NCBI RefSeq assembly: GCF_009900745.1
Contig: NZ_WXVU01000003.1
Coordinates: 124,001 to 188,000 of the forward strand
Direction of reading: 5' to 3'
DNA from: Chryseobacterium sp. c4a
Lineage (GTDB): Bacteria > Bacteroidota > Bacteroidia > Flavobacteriales > Weeksellaceae
DNA length: 64,000 nucleotides
The notes beneath the pieces were generated by a model. That model had not been told where the DNA came from, ran no database searches, and saw only the letters and a list, made by a program, of their open reading frames with translations. The position numbers and the translations under genes are program-made. Positions 1 to 8,739 of this stretch are shown here, piece after piece. Each line of letters starts with the position of its first letter. Within the stretch, counting starts at the first letter, position 1.

Positions 1-232
1 CCACCTAATCAATCATTTCAATCCTATTATCAATGAAGTGATTGAAGAAAATGAAGAACGTTCATCAAAAAACAGTTCTCTTTTAGAAAGACTTAATCAC
101 CAGAATGTAAAAAGCGCTATCGAAGATATCCGTAAACAAAGCTCAACGCTTAAGAGACTTGAGGAAGAAGGTAAAATCAAAATCGTTGGAGCTAACTACG
201 ATGTTGAAACGGGAGCAGTAAGCTGGTTATAA
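1..232 (+). CDS. beta-carbonic anhydrase, C-terminal fragment (5' end outside window)
   Basis: The reading frame is open from the window edge (codons begin at base 2) to TAA at 230-232, so only the last 76 residues are visible. The motif ERSSKN, the stretch NVKSAIEDIRKQS, and the end KIKIVGANYDVETGAVSWL resemble the C-terminus of bacterial beta-class carbonic anhydrases, which interconvert CO2 and bicarbonate with a zinc site. The zinc ligands (Cys, His, Cys) lie upstream and cannot be checked. An internal GTG at 38 is not a plausible start because the family sequence continues upstream of it. A strong hairpin follows about 90 bases later. The family call rests on the tail only. Confidence 0.65.
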   Translation, partial: HLINHFNPIINEVIEENEERSSKNSSLLERLNHQNVKSAIEDIRKQSSTLKRLEEEGKIKIVGANYDVETGAVSWL

Positions 233-324
233 AATAATCAAGAGATCCTATTTAGTTACTTACTCAAAAAGTATATAACATAGCTCAGATAAATTGATTG
301 GAAATTAATTTAAATGCATAACAG

Positions 325-356
325 AAGGCCATCGGAAATCCGATGGCCTTTATTTA
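325..356. terminator. Bidirectional terminator between the carbonic anhydrase gene and pth
   Basis: A perfect 12-bp inverted repeat (325-336 with 339-350) carries the GGCCATCGG core and is flanked by T-rich sequence. It lies between convergent genes and can serve both strands. Confidence 0.8.
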
Positions 357-382
357 TAAAACTGAAACGAAGTCTCTGTTAT

Positions 383-946
383 CTACTTTCCGTTAAATCC
401 GGACATCGTATTACTGATTCCCGCAAAGACAAAGGAAAGACTGGCTTTAGAAAAAGTATCTATTCTTTCGGTAAGTTTTTCAGTTTCTTCTTCATTCCAA
501 GTTCCCAATACATAATCCACCTGTCGTCCTGCAGCAAAATCTGCTGAAATCCCAAAACGAAGTCTTGCATAGTTCTGGGTCTGTAATACTTCGTTAATAT
601 TTTTAAGCCCATTATGACCTGCATCAGAGCCTTTACCTTTCAGTCTCAAAGTTCCGAAGGGAAGTGCCAGATCATCCGTTACAATCAGGATATTTTCTAA
701 AGGAATGTTTTCTTTCTGCATCCAGTATCTCACGGCATTCCCTGATAAATTCATATAGGTATCCGGTTTAAGAACGAAAACTTTTCTGCCCTTATACTTC
801 CCTTCTGCCATCCAGCCAAAATTAGCTGTATTAAATGATACTTCAAGCTTTTCAGCGATTTTTTCAGCGACTTTAAAGCCTATATTGTGTCGTGTATTTT
901 CATATTCTGAGCCTTTGTTACCCAGCCCAACGATTAAATATTTCAT
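383..946 (-). CDS. pth: Peptidyl-tRNA hydrolase
   Basis: This cytosolic enzyme frees tRNA from prematurely released peptidyl-tRNA. At 187 aa it has the usual family length. Diagnostic residues are in place: Asn10 in GLGN, catalytic His20 in TRHNIG, Asn66 in YMNLSGN, the Asp91-Asp92 pair in [10 protein letters not shown], and Asn112 in GHNGLK. The ATG at 946 gives the canonical [10 protein letters not shown] start. It has its own promoter box at 960-967 and is separated from the upstream lipoprotein gene by a terminator, so it is probably monocistronic. Confidence 0.97.
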   Translation of the reverse strand: MKYLIVGLGNKGSEYENTRHNIGFKVAEKIAEKLEVSFNTANFGWMAEGKYKGRKVFVLKPDTYMNLSGNAVRYWMQKENIPLENILIVTDDLALPFGTLRLKGKGSDAGHNGLKNINEVLQTQNYARLRFGISADFAAGRQVDYVLGTWNEEETEKLTERIDTFSKASLSFVFAGISNTMSGFNGK

Positions 947-959
947 CAGAAATTTTTTG

Positions 960-991
960 CAAAATTAAGGCATAAAAAATAAAAAACTCAA
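960..991 (-). promoter_or_regulatory. Promoter of pth
   Basis: On the minus strand TTG (991-989) is followed after 21 nt by TAATTTTG (967-960), a Bacteroidota -33/-7 pair. The box ends 13 nt before the pth start. The -33 element lies inside the upstream terminator hairpin. Confidence 0.6.
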
Positions 992-1011
992 CCTTAGGAA
1001 GATTGAGTTTA
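984..1011 (-). terminator. Terminator of the 1032-1973 lipoprotein gene
   Basis: On the minus strand AAACTCAATCTT pairs across CCT with AAGGTTGAGTTT (one G-T wobble) and runs into a T-rich tail. The tail merges with the pth promoter. Confidence 0.7.
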
Positions 1012-1031
1012 AATATTGTTAAAAAACCATT

Positions 1032-1973
1032 CTATTGTGGTTTATAAATATAGTTTATGCCATAGCCTTTTGTCATGTAAGTCTGCGGATCATATACATA
1101 ATTCGTACTCTGTACAATAGGAGTTGGAATTGGTACCGTAATATCGGTTACAGACCATCTCTTAGGACTATTAGGAGACAGAATTAAGCTTTCTTTATCA
1201 TTACGTTGAGTAGATAATAATCTTGAAATTTTATACGTGTTTGGTAATAATGTAAATGGGCTGATCTGCTGATCGTAAGCATAATACTCATAGCTATATT
1301 TTTCAGTAGGAGTACCGAAAACATCTGGATTATTCGATGTTATTGGGCCATATACTTTAAGTACTTTAGACACATTATCTCCTACATAAGAATAATCTGC
1401 TTTTGAGTAATCAGTATACTTAATTTGAGCTCCTCCTTTCTCTAATCCTTTTATCGTAGTGATCGTTTCAAGCTTTGAAGTAGCCGTATTATATGTTAAA
1501 GTATAAATGTATCTTTCTTCAGCAAATAAGGTTTGAGGGCCTGGTTTAGTAGAAGGTGGAACCGGGGCTGGTCTTCTGAAAACAGAACGTGTTTCAGAAA
1601 TTGATTGCAGCCTGCTATTGTTTCCATAATTGAATTGTCTGCTATAAGATATACTGTCTTTATCCAGTTTTCCATTTCCATCAAGATCAAGGAAACCTCT
1701 AAAATTGATTTGACTGATTCGATCACCACTATACATGATATCTGTAATAGAAGCACTATCTGTGATCACTCTACTTACAAGAAGACCACTGTACTGATAT
1801 TCAGCGATGGTATTTTTATCTGTAACTTCTTTATATAAAGCTCTTGGGCCGCTAAGTCCTTCTGTCTTATTCAGATCTAAAAGGGGATTCCCATCTTCAT
1901 CCACTAAATTTTTGCAGGAATGTATTGAAGAAAAGCCTGCAATTAATAAGATAACATAGAAAATTTGTTTCAT
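1032..1973 (-). CDS. Hypothetical lipoprotein with YD-like repeats
   Basis: The 313-aa protein has a signal peptide ending in SSIHSC, with Cys20 as the likely lipidation site, although Ile-His-Ser before the Cys is a poor lipobox. The mature part contains many short Tyr-rich strands (for example SYSRQFNYG, YIYTLTYN, TEKYSYEYYAYD) like the cell-surface lipoproteins with YD-type repeats common in Bacteroidota (DUF4595-like). A Pro-rich linker lies near residues 134-145. No catalytic motif is visible. It is single, with its own -7 box and terminator. Function unknown; surface exposure is an inference. Confidence 0.75.
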   Translation of the reverse strand: MKQIFYVILLIAGFSSIHSCKNLVDEDGNPLLDLNKTEGLSGPRALYKEVTDKNTIAEYQYSGLLVSRVITDSASITDIMYSGDRISQINFRGFLDLDGNGKLDKDSISYSRQFNYGNNSRLQSISETRSVFRRPAPVPPSTKPGPQTLFAEERYIYTLTYNTATSKLETITTIKGLEKGGAQIKYTDYSKADYSYVGDNVSKVLKVYGPITSNNPDVFGTPTEKYSYEYYAYDQQISPFTLLPNTYKISRLLSTQRNDKESLILSPNSPKRWSVTDITVPIPTPIVQSTNYVYDPQTYMTKGYGINYIYKPQ

Positions 1974-1998
1974 TTCCTGGTAATTGATTATTTTTTGA

Positions 1999-2006
1999 CA
2001 AATATA
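1999..2006 (-). promoter_or_regulatory. -7 box of the 1032-1973 lipoprotein gene
   Basis: The minus strand reads TATATTTG, a perfect TAnnTTTG box, ending 25 nt before the ATG at 1973. No clear -33 TTG at normal spacing. Confidence 0.5.
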
Positions 2007-2092
2007 ATTTTTTTTCGCAAAGAAATTATATGATTATTTATATTCTAATAAGATTAACAACAACAGTAAGAGTCAGATTTTGAGACTTATTA

Positions 2093-2197
2093 TCAAAATT
2101 TGATCTGTTTTCGAAGTTGCTGCCCTGTAGGTGATAAAGCCAGCAGACCGGACGGAGTAATACCAGCAAATACTTTAAGAAAATAGTTTTTTACCAT
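2093..2197 (-). CDS. Candidate 34-aa hydrophobic peptide
   Basis: The ORF starts at ATG 2197 and stops at TGA 2095-2093. The peptide begins MVKNYFLKVFAGITPSG, continues LLALSPTG, and ends in a basic tail (QLRKQIKF). It therefore has a hydrophobic core of about 18 residues between two basic patches. A perfect TATATTTG box lies 16 nt upstream of the start and an A-rich leader follows it. I do not recognise the family. It could be a small membrane peptide, a toxin-like or signalling peptide, or a remnant of a larger gene. Coding status rests on composition and promoter position only. Confidence 0.45.
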   Translation of the reverse strand: MVKNYFLKVFAGITPSGLLALSPTGQQLRKQIKF

Positions 2198-2213
2198 ATA
2201 TTTTTAATTTGTT

Positions 2214-2221
2214 CAAATATA
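2214..2221 (-). promoter_or_regulatory. -7 box upstream of the 34-aa ORF
   Basis: TATATTTG on the minus strand, ending 16 nt before the ATG at 2197. There is no convincing -33 element. Confidence 0.4.
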
Positions 2222-2342
2222 ATTCAATTTTATACAATACAGATTATTTAAACCTATAAATTCACAAAGAATATAGCAAATAAATAAAAAAATCTAAAAA
2301 CATAACGCTTTTAGATTCTTAATTATTGTATGACTATGAAAA

Positions 2343-3083
2343 TTAATAAGGCTGTAATACCGATGTTGTTAAAACAGATTGTGCCATATCACTGGTAAGA
2401 GCTGAAGTATCTACGGCTCTTCCTATTCCAAGTGTTGTATTATTTAATGTTCTGTTTATGCAAGCTACTTTAACAGAGTATTTATTTTTAGGAGTAAGAT
2501 TCTCAAGAGTTGCATTAAGATTAAAAATCTTATAAGCTCCACTATCTCCTAACAATACATCCGTTCTTACTGCTTTAAGTTTGTTATCTACAAAAATACC
2601 GCAAGCAAAACTCGCAGAGGATGTGCCATAATATATTTTTTGGGCAATTGTTTGAAAGGAAAACGTTACTTTATTCGTAGCGTTCGTTACTGAAAAAGTA
2701 TCTACGGCTTGAGGTAATACCGTCCAGTTTCCTTCCAGATTAGCATTTTCAATATATGGTTTTGCACTTCCACTATCAGTAAATAATACCCCAGTCTGAT
2801 CTGCTACTGTATTAATAGAAAACAAAGACATACTTCCTTGTCCATCAGCTATTTTAATACTTTTCCAATCATTTGCTTTTATTTCCGAGTTGTTATGGAA
2901 AATATCCCCAGCGTTCCCAGCCGATCCTTTCAATACATCAGTACCATTAGTTCTCAATTCCTTTCGAACATTGATATCTCCGTTCACATCTAATTTATTA
3001 ACAGGAGTTGTGGTATTAATACCTATCTGAGCCTGCATGAGTCCAATCATCAATAAAAATTGAACAAAAAATATTTTTTTCAT
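2343..3083 (-). CDS. Secreted tail-fibre-like surface protein, paralog 3 of 3
   Basis: The 246-aa protein starts with a signal peptide (MKKIFFVQFLLMIGLMQAQ), followed by IGINTTTPVNKLDVNG, the hallmark N-terminus of Bacteroidota surface proteins that resemble phage tail fibres or adhesins. The rest is Ser/Thr/Asn-rich and beta-like, with a shared block near the C-terminus (ACINRTLNNTTLGIGR). It is the last gene of a three-gene tandem array, 9 nt after its neighbour. No enzymatic motif. Role unknown; probably outer-membrane or extracellular. Confidence 0.75.
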   Translation of the reverse strand: MKKIFFVQFLLMIGLMQAQIGINTTTPVNKLDVNGDINVRKELRTNGTDVLKGSAGNAGDIFHNNSEIKANDWKSIKIADGQGSMSLFSINTVADQTGVLFTDSGSAKPYIENANLEGNWTVLPQAVDTFSVTNATNKVTFSFQTIAQKIYYGTSSASFACGIFVDNKLKAVRTDVLLGDSGAYKIFNLNATLENLTPKNKYSVKVACINRTLNNTTLGIGRAVDTSALTSDMAQSVLTTSVLQPY

Positions 3084-3092
3084 AATTTGTTT

Positions 3093-3914
3093 TTAATTTA
3101 TGATTGGGTTAAATACTTGTGGAATCTCATATACATCCACTTTTAAAGATGACTGAGCAATGAATTCATTAATATTGTCATTCGTATTTATCCCAATACC
3201 TAAAGTTCTGTTGGTAGAATTTCCATACGATGCAAGCCTTGAACAAGCTACACTTACGGTATGCTCCCCTTTGGAAAGATTAGTTACCGCTCCAATTTGA
3301 TTATGAGTTAGGAAAGGAAACTGAGCACTGCTTGCTTTTAAATTATTCTGTCTTAAACTGATCAGTTTATCATCTACAAAAATACCACAGGCATAGTCTA
3401 TTGATGTATCAGTAGCTCCATTCGGCCCAAAATCAGCCTGCACCACTGTTTCGAATTGAAAATAAGCCTTACTTTCTGTACTGAAAATCTGGATTTTCTG
3501 TGATAGCTTATCAATTTTCCTAAATGTAGTTAGATTAGAAAAGTCTGTTCCTTTTACAAAAGCTGCAGCTTTAGAAGTTCCACTTGAAGGAGGTTGATCC
3601 CAATAACTAAACTGAACTCCTGTTTTATCTGAAAAGGAATTATTAAAGATCAGGTAAAATTTGTTCGGCTCATATTCAGGAATACGAAGGGTCTTCCAAA
3701 TAGGCGGATATCCTTCTCCTTGAGAAACCAGTATCTGGTCATTGTTACCTAAAGAAAGTGTATTATCATTCGTATCAAGTACAGCAATCTTATCTCTCAA
3801 ATTCAAGTCTCCGTTTACGTCTAACGTTGCTTTTGGAGATTCAGTGTTAATACCCACCTGTGCAGAAAGCGTCAGTGCCGAGGCGAGCAGTAAAGTCGAT
3901 AATATATTTTTCAT
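3093..3914 (-). CDS. Secreted tail-fibre-like surface protein, paralog 2 of 3
   Basis: The 273-aa paralog has the signal peptide MKNILSTLLLASALTLSAQ, then VGINTESPKATLDVNG. A conserved block in the array (QILVSQGEGYPPIWKTL) follows near residues 60-76. Later blocks DYACGIFVDDKLISLR and RTLGIGIN recur in both neighbours. It lies 9 nt downstream of the first paralog and is surely co-transcribed with it. No membrane segment beyond the signal peptide and no T9SS tail are visible, so how it reaches or stays on the surface is not evident. Confidence 0.75.
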   Translation of the reverse strand: MKNILSTLLLASALTLSAQVGINTESPKATLDVNGDLNLRDKIAVLDTNDNTLSLGNNDQILVSQGEGYPPIWKTLRIPEYEPNKFYLIFNNSFSDKTGVQFSYWDQPPSSGTSKAAAFVKGTDFSNLTTFRKIDKLSQKIQIFSTESKAYFQFETVVQADFGPNGATDTSIDYACGIFVDDKLISLRQNNLKASSAQFPFLTHNQIGAVTNLSKGEHTVSVACSRLASYGNSTNRTLGIGINTNDNINEFIAQSSLKVDVYEIPQVFNPIIN

Positions 3915-3923
3915 CAGTTGGTT

Positions 3924-4745
3924 TTAATTAGATTTATAAGTTACATATTCAATGACATCAATCTTCATATTAGACTCCAATGTAAATGCATTGGATGCTC
4001 CATTTGAACTTTGAACATCACGACCTATAGCAAACTGAGAGTTTACATTTGAAGTACTGATCTTTCTGCATGCAATTTCAAGATTCTGTATTCCAACAGG
4101 AACATTAATTTCTGTATAATTGAGTGTAAAAACATAATCCTGAATCCCTGCTTTTCCGGAATTATTACTGGAAGCTACCCTATCAGGACGTACTGCTACC
4201 AACTTATCATTTCTAAAAACAGCACAAGCAAATCTTACATTATCAGATATAGTAGACTGTGGTGCCCTCATTTCAACTCCCGTTTGAAACTGATAAGTAA
4301 GTCTGTTTTTACCATTTTTGATCATAAATGAGTTTTTAAGCCCCGCAATTTTCACCCATTTACCTTTTGAAGCGTCTTTAATATCATCTCCAACATTATT
4401 TCTAGAGACACCATCTCCTTGAATACCGTTGGAAAGTTCTGTAACACCTACCTGATCTGATGATAAATATGAATTAATTAGTTTGTACTGCCCCTCTTCC
4501 ATAAAAGGAACATTAATTGATTTCCAAACAGGAGATTTGCCTTCTCCCTGAGAAACCAATACCTGACCATTCAACCCAGCATTTCCTGCTTTGGTCGAAG
4601 TTCCGCCTACTCTAAGTTCTTTTCTTAAGGTGGTTTTGCCGTTCACATCGAGTGTCGATTTTGGCTTCGGAGTTCCGATTCCCACCTGTGCGTGAGCATA
4701 GAAGGAAAAGAATCCAACTACACAACAAAATATAATTTTTTTCAT
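3924..4745 (-). CDS. Secreted tail-fibre-like surface protein, paralog 1 of 3
   Basis: This first gene of the array encodes 273 aa with the signal peptide MKKIIFCCVVGFFSFYAHAQ, then VGIGTPKPKSTLDVNG. It shares the VLVSQGEGKSPVWKSI block with paralog 2 and the FACAVFRNDKLVAVRPD and FAIGRDV blocks with both. The mid region differs, as expected for diversified surface proteins. The array is driven by a TACATTTG box 11 nt before the ATG. The family is widespread in Flavobacteriia, but I know of no defined function. Confidence 0.75.
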   Translation of the reverse strand: MKKIIFCCVVGFFSFYAHAQVGIGTPKPKSTLDVNGKTTLRKELRVGGTSTKAGNAGLNGQVLVSQGEGKSPVWKSINVPFMEEGQYKLINSYLSSDQVGVTELSNGIQGDGVSRNNVGDDIKDASKGKWVKIAGLKNSFMIKNGKNRLTYQFQTGVEMRAPQSTISDNVRFACAVFRNDKLVAVRPDRVASSNNSGKAGIQDYVFTLNYTEINVPVGIQNLEIACRKISTSNVNSQFAIGRDVQSSNGASNAFTLESNMKIDVIEYVTYKSN

Positions 4746-4756
4746 AATAAGGACTG

Positions 4757-4764
4757 CAAATGTA
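4757..4764 (-). promoter_or_regulatory. -7 box of the surface-protein array
   Basis: The minus strand reads TACATTTG, ending 11 nt before the ATG at 4745. The -33 region has no TTG, which may mean activator dependence. Confidence 0.55.
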
Positions 4765-4830
4765 CAAATTATGAATCGAAAAAATTCCAGTTATAATAGT
4801 TAAACCTATAGAAATAAACACATTACACGA

Positions 4831-4866
4831 TAGAAATAATTATATAAAAAAGTAGAATTATTTCTA
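4831..4866. repeat. 11-bp inverted repeat
   Basis: TAGAAATAATT at 4831-4841 pairs perfectly with AATTATTTCTA at 4856-4866 across a 14-nt spacer. It lies upstream of the surface-protein promoter and could be an operator; no T run makes it a terminator. Confidence 0.4.
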
Positions 4867-5033
4867 CAACGATCGGTTTTTAAAATTAAAATAAAAATGT
4901 ATACCACCTTAAACCACTTTCCCATCGGGTTTTATCACATCATATTTTCTCATTAAAAAGTGACTTTATACCCATTTAAAAGAGCTTAATTCTCTTAATA
5001 AGGAATATTAGCCTCGAAAAACATGATAAGAAT

Positions 5034-5075
5034 CACAAAAAAACCATATAAAAAAAGTGAATTTTTATATGGTTT
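5034..5075 (-). terminator. Terminator of mfd
   Basis: A perfect 14-bp stem (5041-5054 with 5062-5075, loop 7 nt) is followed on the minus strand by a T run (5043-5034 region). It lies 44 nt past the mfd stop. Confidence 0.85.
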
Positions 5076-5118
5076 ACGATTAATTACGGAAAACTTATTA
5101 ATTTTTGCAAGCTATATT

Positions 5119-8100
5119 TCAATTATGTTCAATAATAGCCTTTAATAAAACATTCACTTCATCTACATTTTTCACCCGTTCTTTTCTCATCATCAACTGA
5201 TTTCCTTCTTTACCAGACTTTTCTTTAAGCTGTGCTTCGGCAGGATTTCTTGTTAAATAATTAATGATATGTCTGAATCTATCTGTCTGATAGAATTTAT
5301 CCTGAGGATTGCTAGGAAAATAACCTAAGAATATACCATTCTTCATCACAATCTTTTCAAAACCTATATCTGCAGCCAGCCATTTTAAAGAAACACTTTT
5401 CAATAGATTAATGGCCTCTTTCGGTAATGCCCCAAACCTATCAATCAGTTCAAGCTCAAACTGATGAAGATCTTTTTCATTATTGATCTCCGCTATTTTC
5501 TGATACAATAATAATCTCTCTTCCGTATTGGAAATATAAAAATCAGGAAGCATTAATTCAAGATCCGTATCGATATTAACATCTTTTACGGATTTGAAAA
5601 GTTTTTGTCTGTCTTCTTCATTTTCAAACAGATTCTCAAAATCCACATCATCTTTCAATTCTTCAAGAGCCTCCTGCATCAGCTTCTGATAGGTTTCAAA
5701 TCCCATCTCATTGATAAAGCCACTTTGCTCAGCTCCTAGCAAATCTCCGGCACCACGAATTTCAAGATCCTTCATTGCAATCTGAAAACCACTTCCTAAA
5801 TCAGAAAATTGTTCAATGGCTTCCAATCGCTTTCTGGCATCAGAAGTCATCATATCATAAGGTGGGGTGATCAAATAACAGAATGCCTTTCTGTTGCTTC
5901 GCCCTACCCTTCCTCTCATCTGGTGAAGATCTGCCATTCCAAATCGCTGAGCATCATTAATAAAGATCGTATTCGCATTTGGAACATCTACTCCACTTTC
6001 TACAATAGTGGTAGAAACAAGCACGTCATATTTTCCTTCCATAAAGTCCAGAACATTCTTTTCCAACTGCTTGCCATCCATCTGACCATGCCCTGTAATC
6101 ACTCTTGCATCTGGAACCAAACGTTGGATAAGTCCGGCAATATCTTTAAGATTTTCAATTCTGTTATTGATAAAATACACTTGTCCGTCTCTCTGAATTT
6201 CATAGGAAATAGCATCACGAATTGTTTCTTCATTAAATCCTACCAACTGTGTATCTACAGGCTGTCTATTGGGTGGTGGTGTTTTAATGACAGATAAATC
6301 TCTTGCCGCCATCAAAGAAAATTGCAATGTTCTTGGAATTGGAGTTGCAGTCAATGTAAGCGTATCAACATTATTTTTTAGGGTCTTCAGTTTATCTTTT
6401 ACCGAAACCCCAAACTTATGTTCTTCGTCAATAATCAATAGGCCAAGATCTTTAAACTTAACAGAACTGCTCGCCAGCTGATGGGTTCCGATAATTATAT
6501 CTACCTTTCCGTTTTTCAGATCATCCAGCGTTTCGGATTTCTGCTTAGCTGTTCTGAATCTGTTCACATAACCAACATTTACCGGAAAATCTTTAAGCCT
6601 TTCCTTAAAACTACGATAGTGCTGAAACGCCAAAATAGTAGTAGGAACAAGCACTGCTACCTGTTTACCATCTGTCGCAGCTTTAAATGCGGCACGGATA
6701 GCCACCTCTGTTTTCCCAAAACCTACATCTCCACAAACCAGGCGATCCATCACAGTATCCGCTTCCATATCTTTTTTCACATCTACAGTAGCTTTTTCCT
6801 GATCCGGAGTATCTTCATAAATAAAACTCGCCTCCAGCTCATTCTGTAAATAAGAATCCGGAGTATAAGCAAATCCCTTTGCTGATTTTCTTTGAGCGTA
6901 TAATTTAATAAGGTCAAATGCAATCTGCTTTACCTTAGCTTTAGTTTTCTGTTTTAGCGACTTCCATGTTGGAGAACCCAGCTTACTCAACACAATTTCT
7001 CTTCCATCTGGCCCATTGTATTTAGAGATTTTATGTAACGAGTGAATACTTACATATAGTAAATCTCCGTTTTTGTAAGTGAGTTTAAAACATTCCTGGA
7101 TTTTTCCGTCATTATTCACCTTCACCAATCCCATGAATTTCCCAATTCCATGATCGATATGGGCAATATAATCCCCAATCTTTAAGGACATCAGATCTTT
7201 CAAAGTAAGCTGCTCTGATTTTGCAAAGGTATTTTTAGCCTTATACCTCTGATAACGATCAAAAATCTGATGGTCGGTATAAACCAGCAGTTTGTGCCCA
7301 TTATCCACAAAACCTTCATGCAGTTCAGATTTAAAACTTTTAAAAGGAAGTTCATGTTCCAGCTCTTCAAAAATAGACTCCAGTCTTTCTTTTTGTTTTT
7401 CCGTTGAAAAGGAAATCCACGTATCGAATCCAGCTTGTTGTTTTTCCTCAATATCTTCGATCAGGAGTTCAAAATTTTTATGGAAAGAAGGCTGTGGGAG
7501 CTGCTCCATTTTAATTTCGGTAATTTCTTTTAACCCTTCAATAACTACATTTCCGAAATCAACCGTTTTAAACTTTTTATAATCAAATAAAAACTCCTGA
7601 TCAGAAATAAAAAGTTCCTGTGGAGCTCTATGTGAAATATCTTTACTTAAGGTTTCATATTTTTCAAGGGACTTTTCATAAAAGGTTTTAATCTTCTGCA
7701 TTCCCACCATTCCATTTTTGGAAATCACATAACTTTCTTTAGGCAATAGTTGCAGCAGTGAAACCCTGGTTCCTGTTACCGAAAAGTTCATATTGGATAC
7801 CAATTGAAAATCCTTCACTTTATCTACGGAAAGCTGAGTTTCTATATCAAATGTTTTAATACTTTCTACCTCATTCCCAAAGAAGGTAATCCTATAGGGT
7901 TTTTCATAGGAATAAGAAAACACATCTACAATTCCTCCTCTTACAGAAAACTCTCCAGGCTCTGAAACGAAATCTGTCTGTTGGAAATGATAATGATTTA
8001 GCAATTCATCCACAAAATCAAAGTCTAATTGATCCCCTACTTTTATATGATGAGAAATTGCTTTGAAATCTTCTTTCTTCAAAACTTTTTCTGACAAAGC

Positions 8101-8487
8101 TCCCGAATAAGCAACAATAACTTTTGGAGATCTTCCTGAATTGATCTTATTCAACACCTCTGTCCTTAGTACAAGATTTGCGTTTTGTGTTTTCTCTACC
8201 TGATAAGGTTCAAGGTGAGTAGCGGGAAAATACAATACTTTATCTTTTCCAAGCAGATCTTCCATTTCGGTATTGGCATACAATGCATCCTCTTTATCAT
8301 CTACCAGATAAAGAATGTTTTTTTTCTGAACCAAAAAAAGTTCAGCTACAAAAACAGAAACGGAAGACCCTGCACTTCCCTTCACGGCAATATGCTGACT
8401 ATTTTCTAACTGAGTAAAAATTTCTTTTCCGAATTCTTTCTGCATCAGATCCGGAAGGAACTTTTCATTGATGGATTTTAACTGCAT
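5119..8487 (-). CDS. mfd: Transcription-repair coupling factor Mfd
   Basis: Mfd is a cytosolic ATPase that removes RNA polymerase stalled at DNA lesions and recruits UvrA. Using the ATG at 8487 (MQLKSINEKF) it is 1122 aa, the normal size; an in-frame start at 8511 would add eight unlikely residues. The order is a UvrB-like N-terminal module, the CarD-like RNAP-interaction domain near residues 440-490 (IGDYIAHIDHGIGKF), then RecG-like helicase motifs: Walker A CGDVGFGKTE near 586-594, DEEH, and TATPIPRT, and finally the TRCF domain that binds UvrA. It is monocistronic, with a promoter at 8552-8584 and a strong terminator. Confidence 0.97.
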   Translation of the reverse strand: MQLKSINEKFLPDLMQKEFGKEIFTQLENSQHIAVKGSAGSSVSVFVAELFLVQKKNILYLVDDKEDALYANTEMEDLLGKDKVLYFPATHLEPYQVEKTQNANLVLRTEVLNKINSGRSPKVIVAYSGALSEKVLKKEDFKAISHHIKVGDQLDFDFVDELLNHYHFQQTDFVSEPGEFSVRGGIVDVFSYSYEKPYRITFFGNEVESIKTFDIETQLSVDKVKDFQLVSNMNFSVTGTRVSLLQLLPKESYVISKNGMVGMQKIKTFYEKSLEKYETLSKDISHRAPQELFISDQEFLFDYKKFKTVDFGNVVIEGLKEITEIKMEQLPQPSFHKNFELLIEDIEEKQQAGFDTWISFSTEKQKERLESIFEELEHELPFKSFKSELHEGFVDNGHKLLVYTDHQIFDRYQRYKAKNTFAKSEQLTLKDLMSLKIGDYIAHIDHGIGKFMGLVKVNNDGKIQECFKLTYKNGDLLYVSIHSLHKISKYNGPDGREIVLSKLGSPTWKSLKQKTKAKVKQIAFDLIKLYAQRKSAKGFAYTPDSYLQNELEASFIYEDTPDQEKATVDVKKDMEADTVMDRLVCGDVGFGKTEVAIRAAFKAATDGKQVAVLVPTTILAFQHYRSFKERLKDFPVNVGYVNRFRTAKQKSETLDDLKNGKVDIIIGTHQLASSSVKFKDLGLLIIDEEHKFGVSVKDKLKTLKNNVDTLTLTATPIPRTLQFSLMAARDLSVIKTPPPNRQPVDTQLVGFNEETIRDAISYEIQRDGQVYFINNRIENLKDIAGLIQRLVPDARVITGHGQMDGKQLEKNVLDFMEGKYDVLVSTTIVESGVDVPNANTIFINDAQRFGMADLHQMRGRVGRSNRKAFCYLITPPYDMMTSDARKRLEAIEQFSDLGSGFQIAMKDLEIRGAGDLLGAEQSGFINEMGFETYQKLMQEALEELKDDVDFENLFENEEDRQKLFKSVKDVNIDTDLELMLPDFYISNTEERLLLYQKIAEINNEKDLHQFELELIDRFGALPKEAINLLKSVSLKWLAADIGFEKIVMKNGIFLGYFPSNPQDKFYQTDRFRHIINYLTRNPAEAQLKEKSGKEGNQLMMRKERVKNVDEVNVLLKAIIEHN

Positions 8488-8551
8488 AAATAGTAATGGT
8501 ATAAACGACAAAAGCGATTTCGGGAGTTTTCCGAAACCGTTAAATACTATA

Positions 8552-8584
8552 CAAAGGTAAGGATATTTTTTTCTTCAAGCCCAA
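8552..8584 (-). promoter_or_regulatory. Promoter of mfd
   Basis: On the minus strand TTG (8584-8582) is followed after 22 nt by TACCTTTG (8559-8552). The implied leader is about 60 nt and contains a small TTTCGG/CCGAAA hairpin (8523-8538 region). Confidence 0.6.
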
Positions 8585-8739
8585 AGAACGGGAACTTTTC
8601 AGATTTAAAATGAACCACTTAGCTTATTTAAATCTTAATTTTTTACTAATTTTTTTAATTCTCTGTTAAAAAAAAATGAATATTTTCTCATGGCATAGTG
8701 TTTGGGACTTTAAATCAACCAAACATTAAAAGTAGTATT

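Larger units (their letters stand above)
1974..2342. other. 369-base gap: two minus-strand promoters and a small ORF
   Basis: This gap holds the lipoprotein promoter box (1999-2006), a candidate 34-codon minus-strand ORF (2093-2197), and that ORF's own -7 box (2214-2221). The remaining 120 bases next to the surface-protein gene are AT-rich with no other structure I can support. Confidence 0.6.
4746..5118. other. 373-base gap between mfd and the surface-protein array
   Basis: The gap contains the array's -7 box (4757-4764), an 11-bp inverted repeat (4831-4841 with 4856-4866) about 70-100 nt upstream of that box, and the mfd terminator (5041-5075). I see no coding region in it. Confidence 0.6.

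Noticed and set aside
5809-6849. Three long plus-strand open frames opposite mfd
   Set aside because: They lie within the conserved helicase region of mfd, lack family-like composition and have no promoter box or start context.
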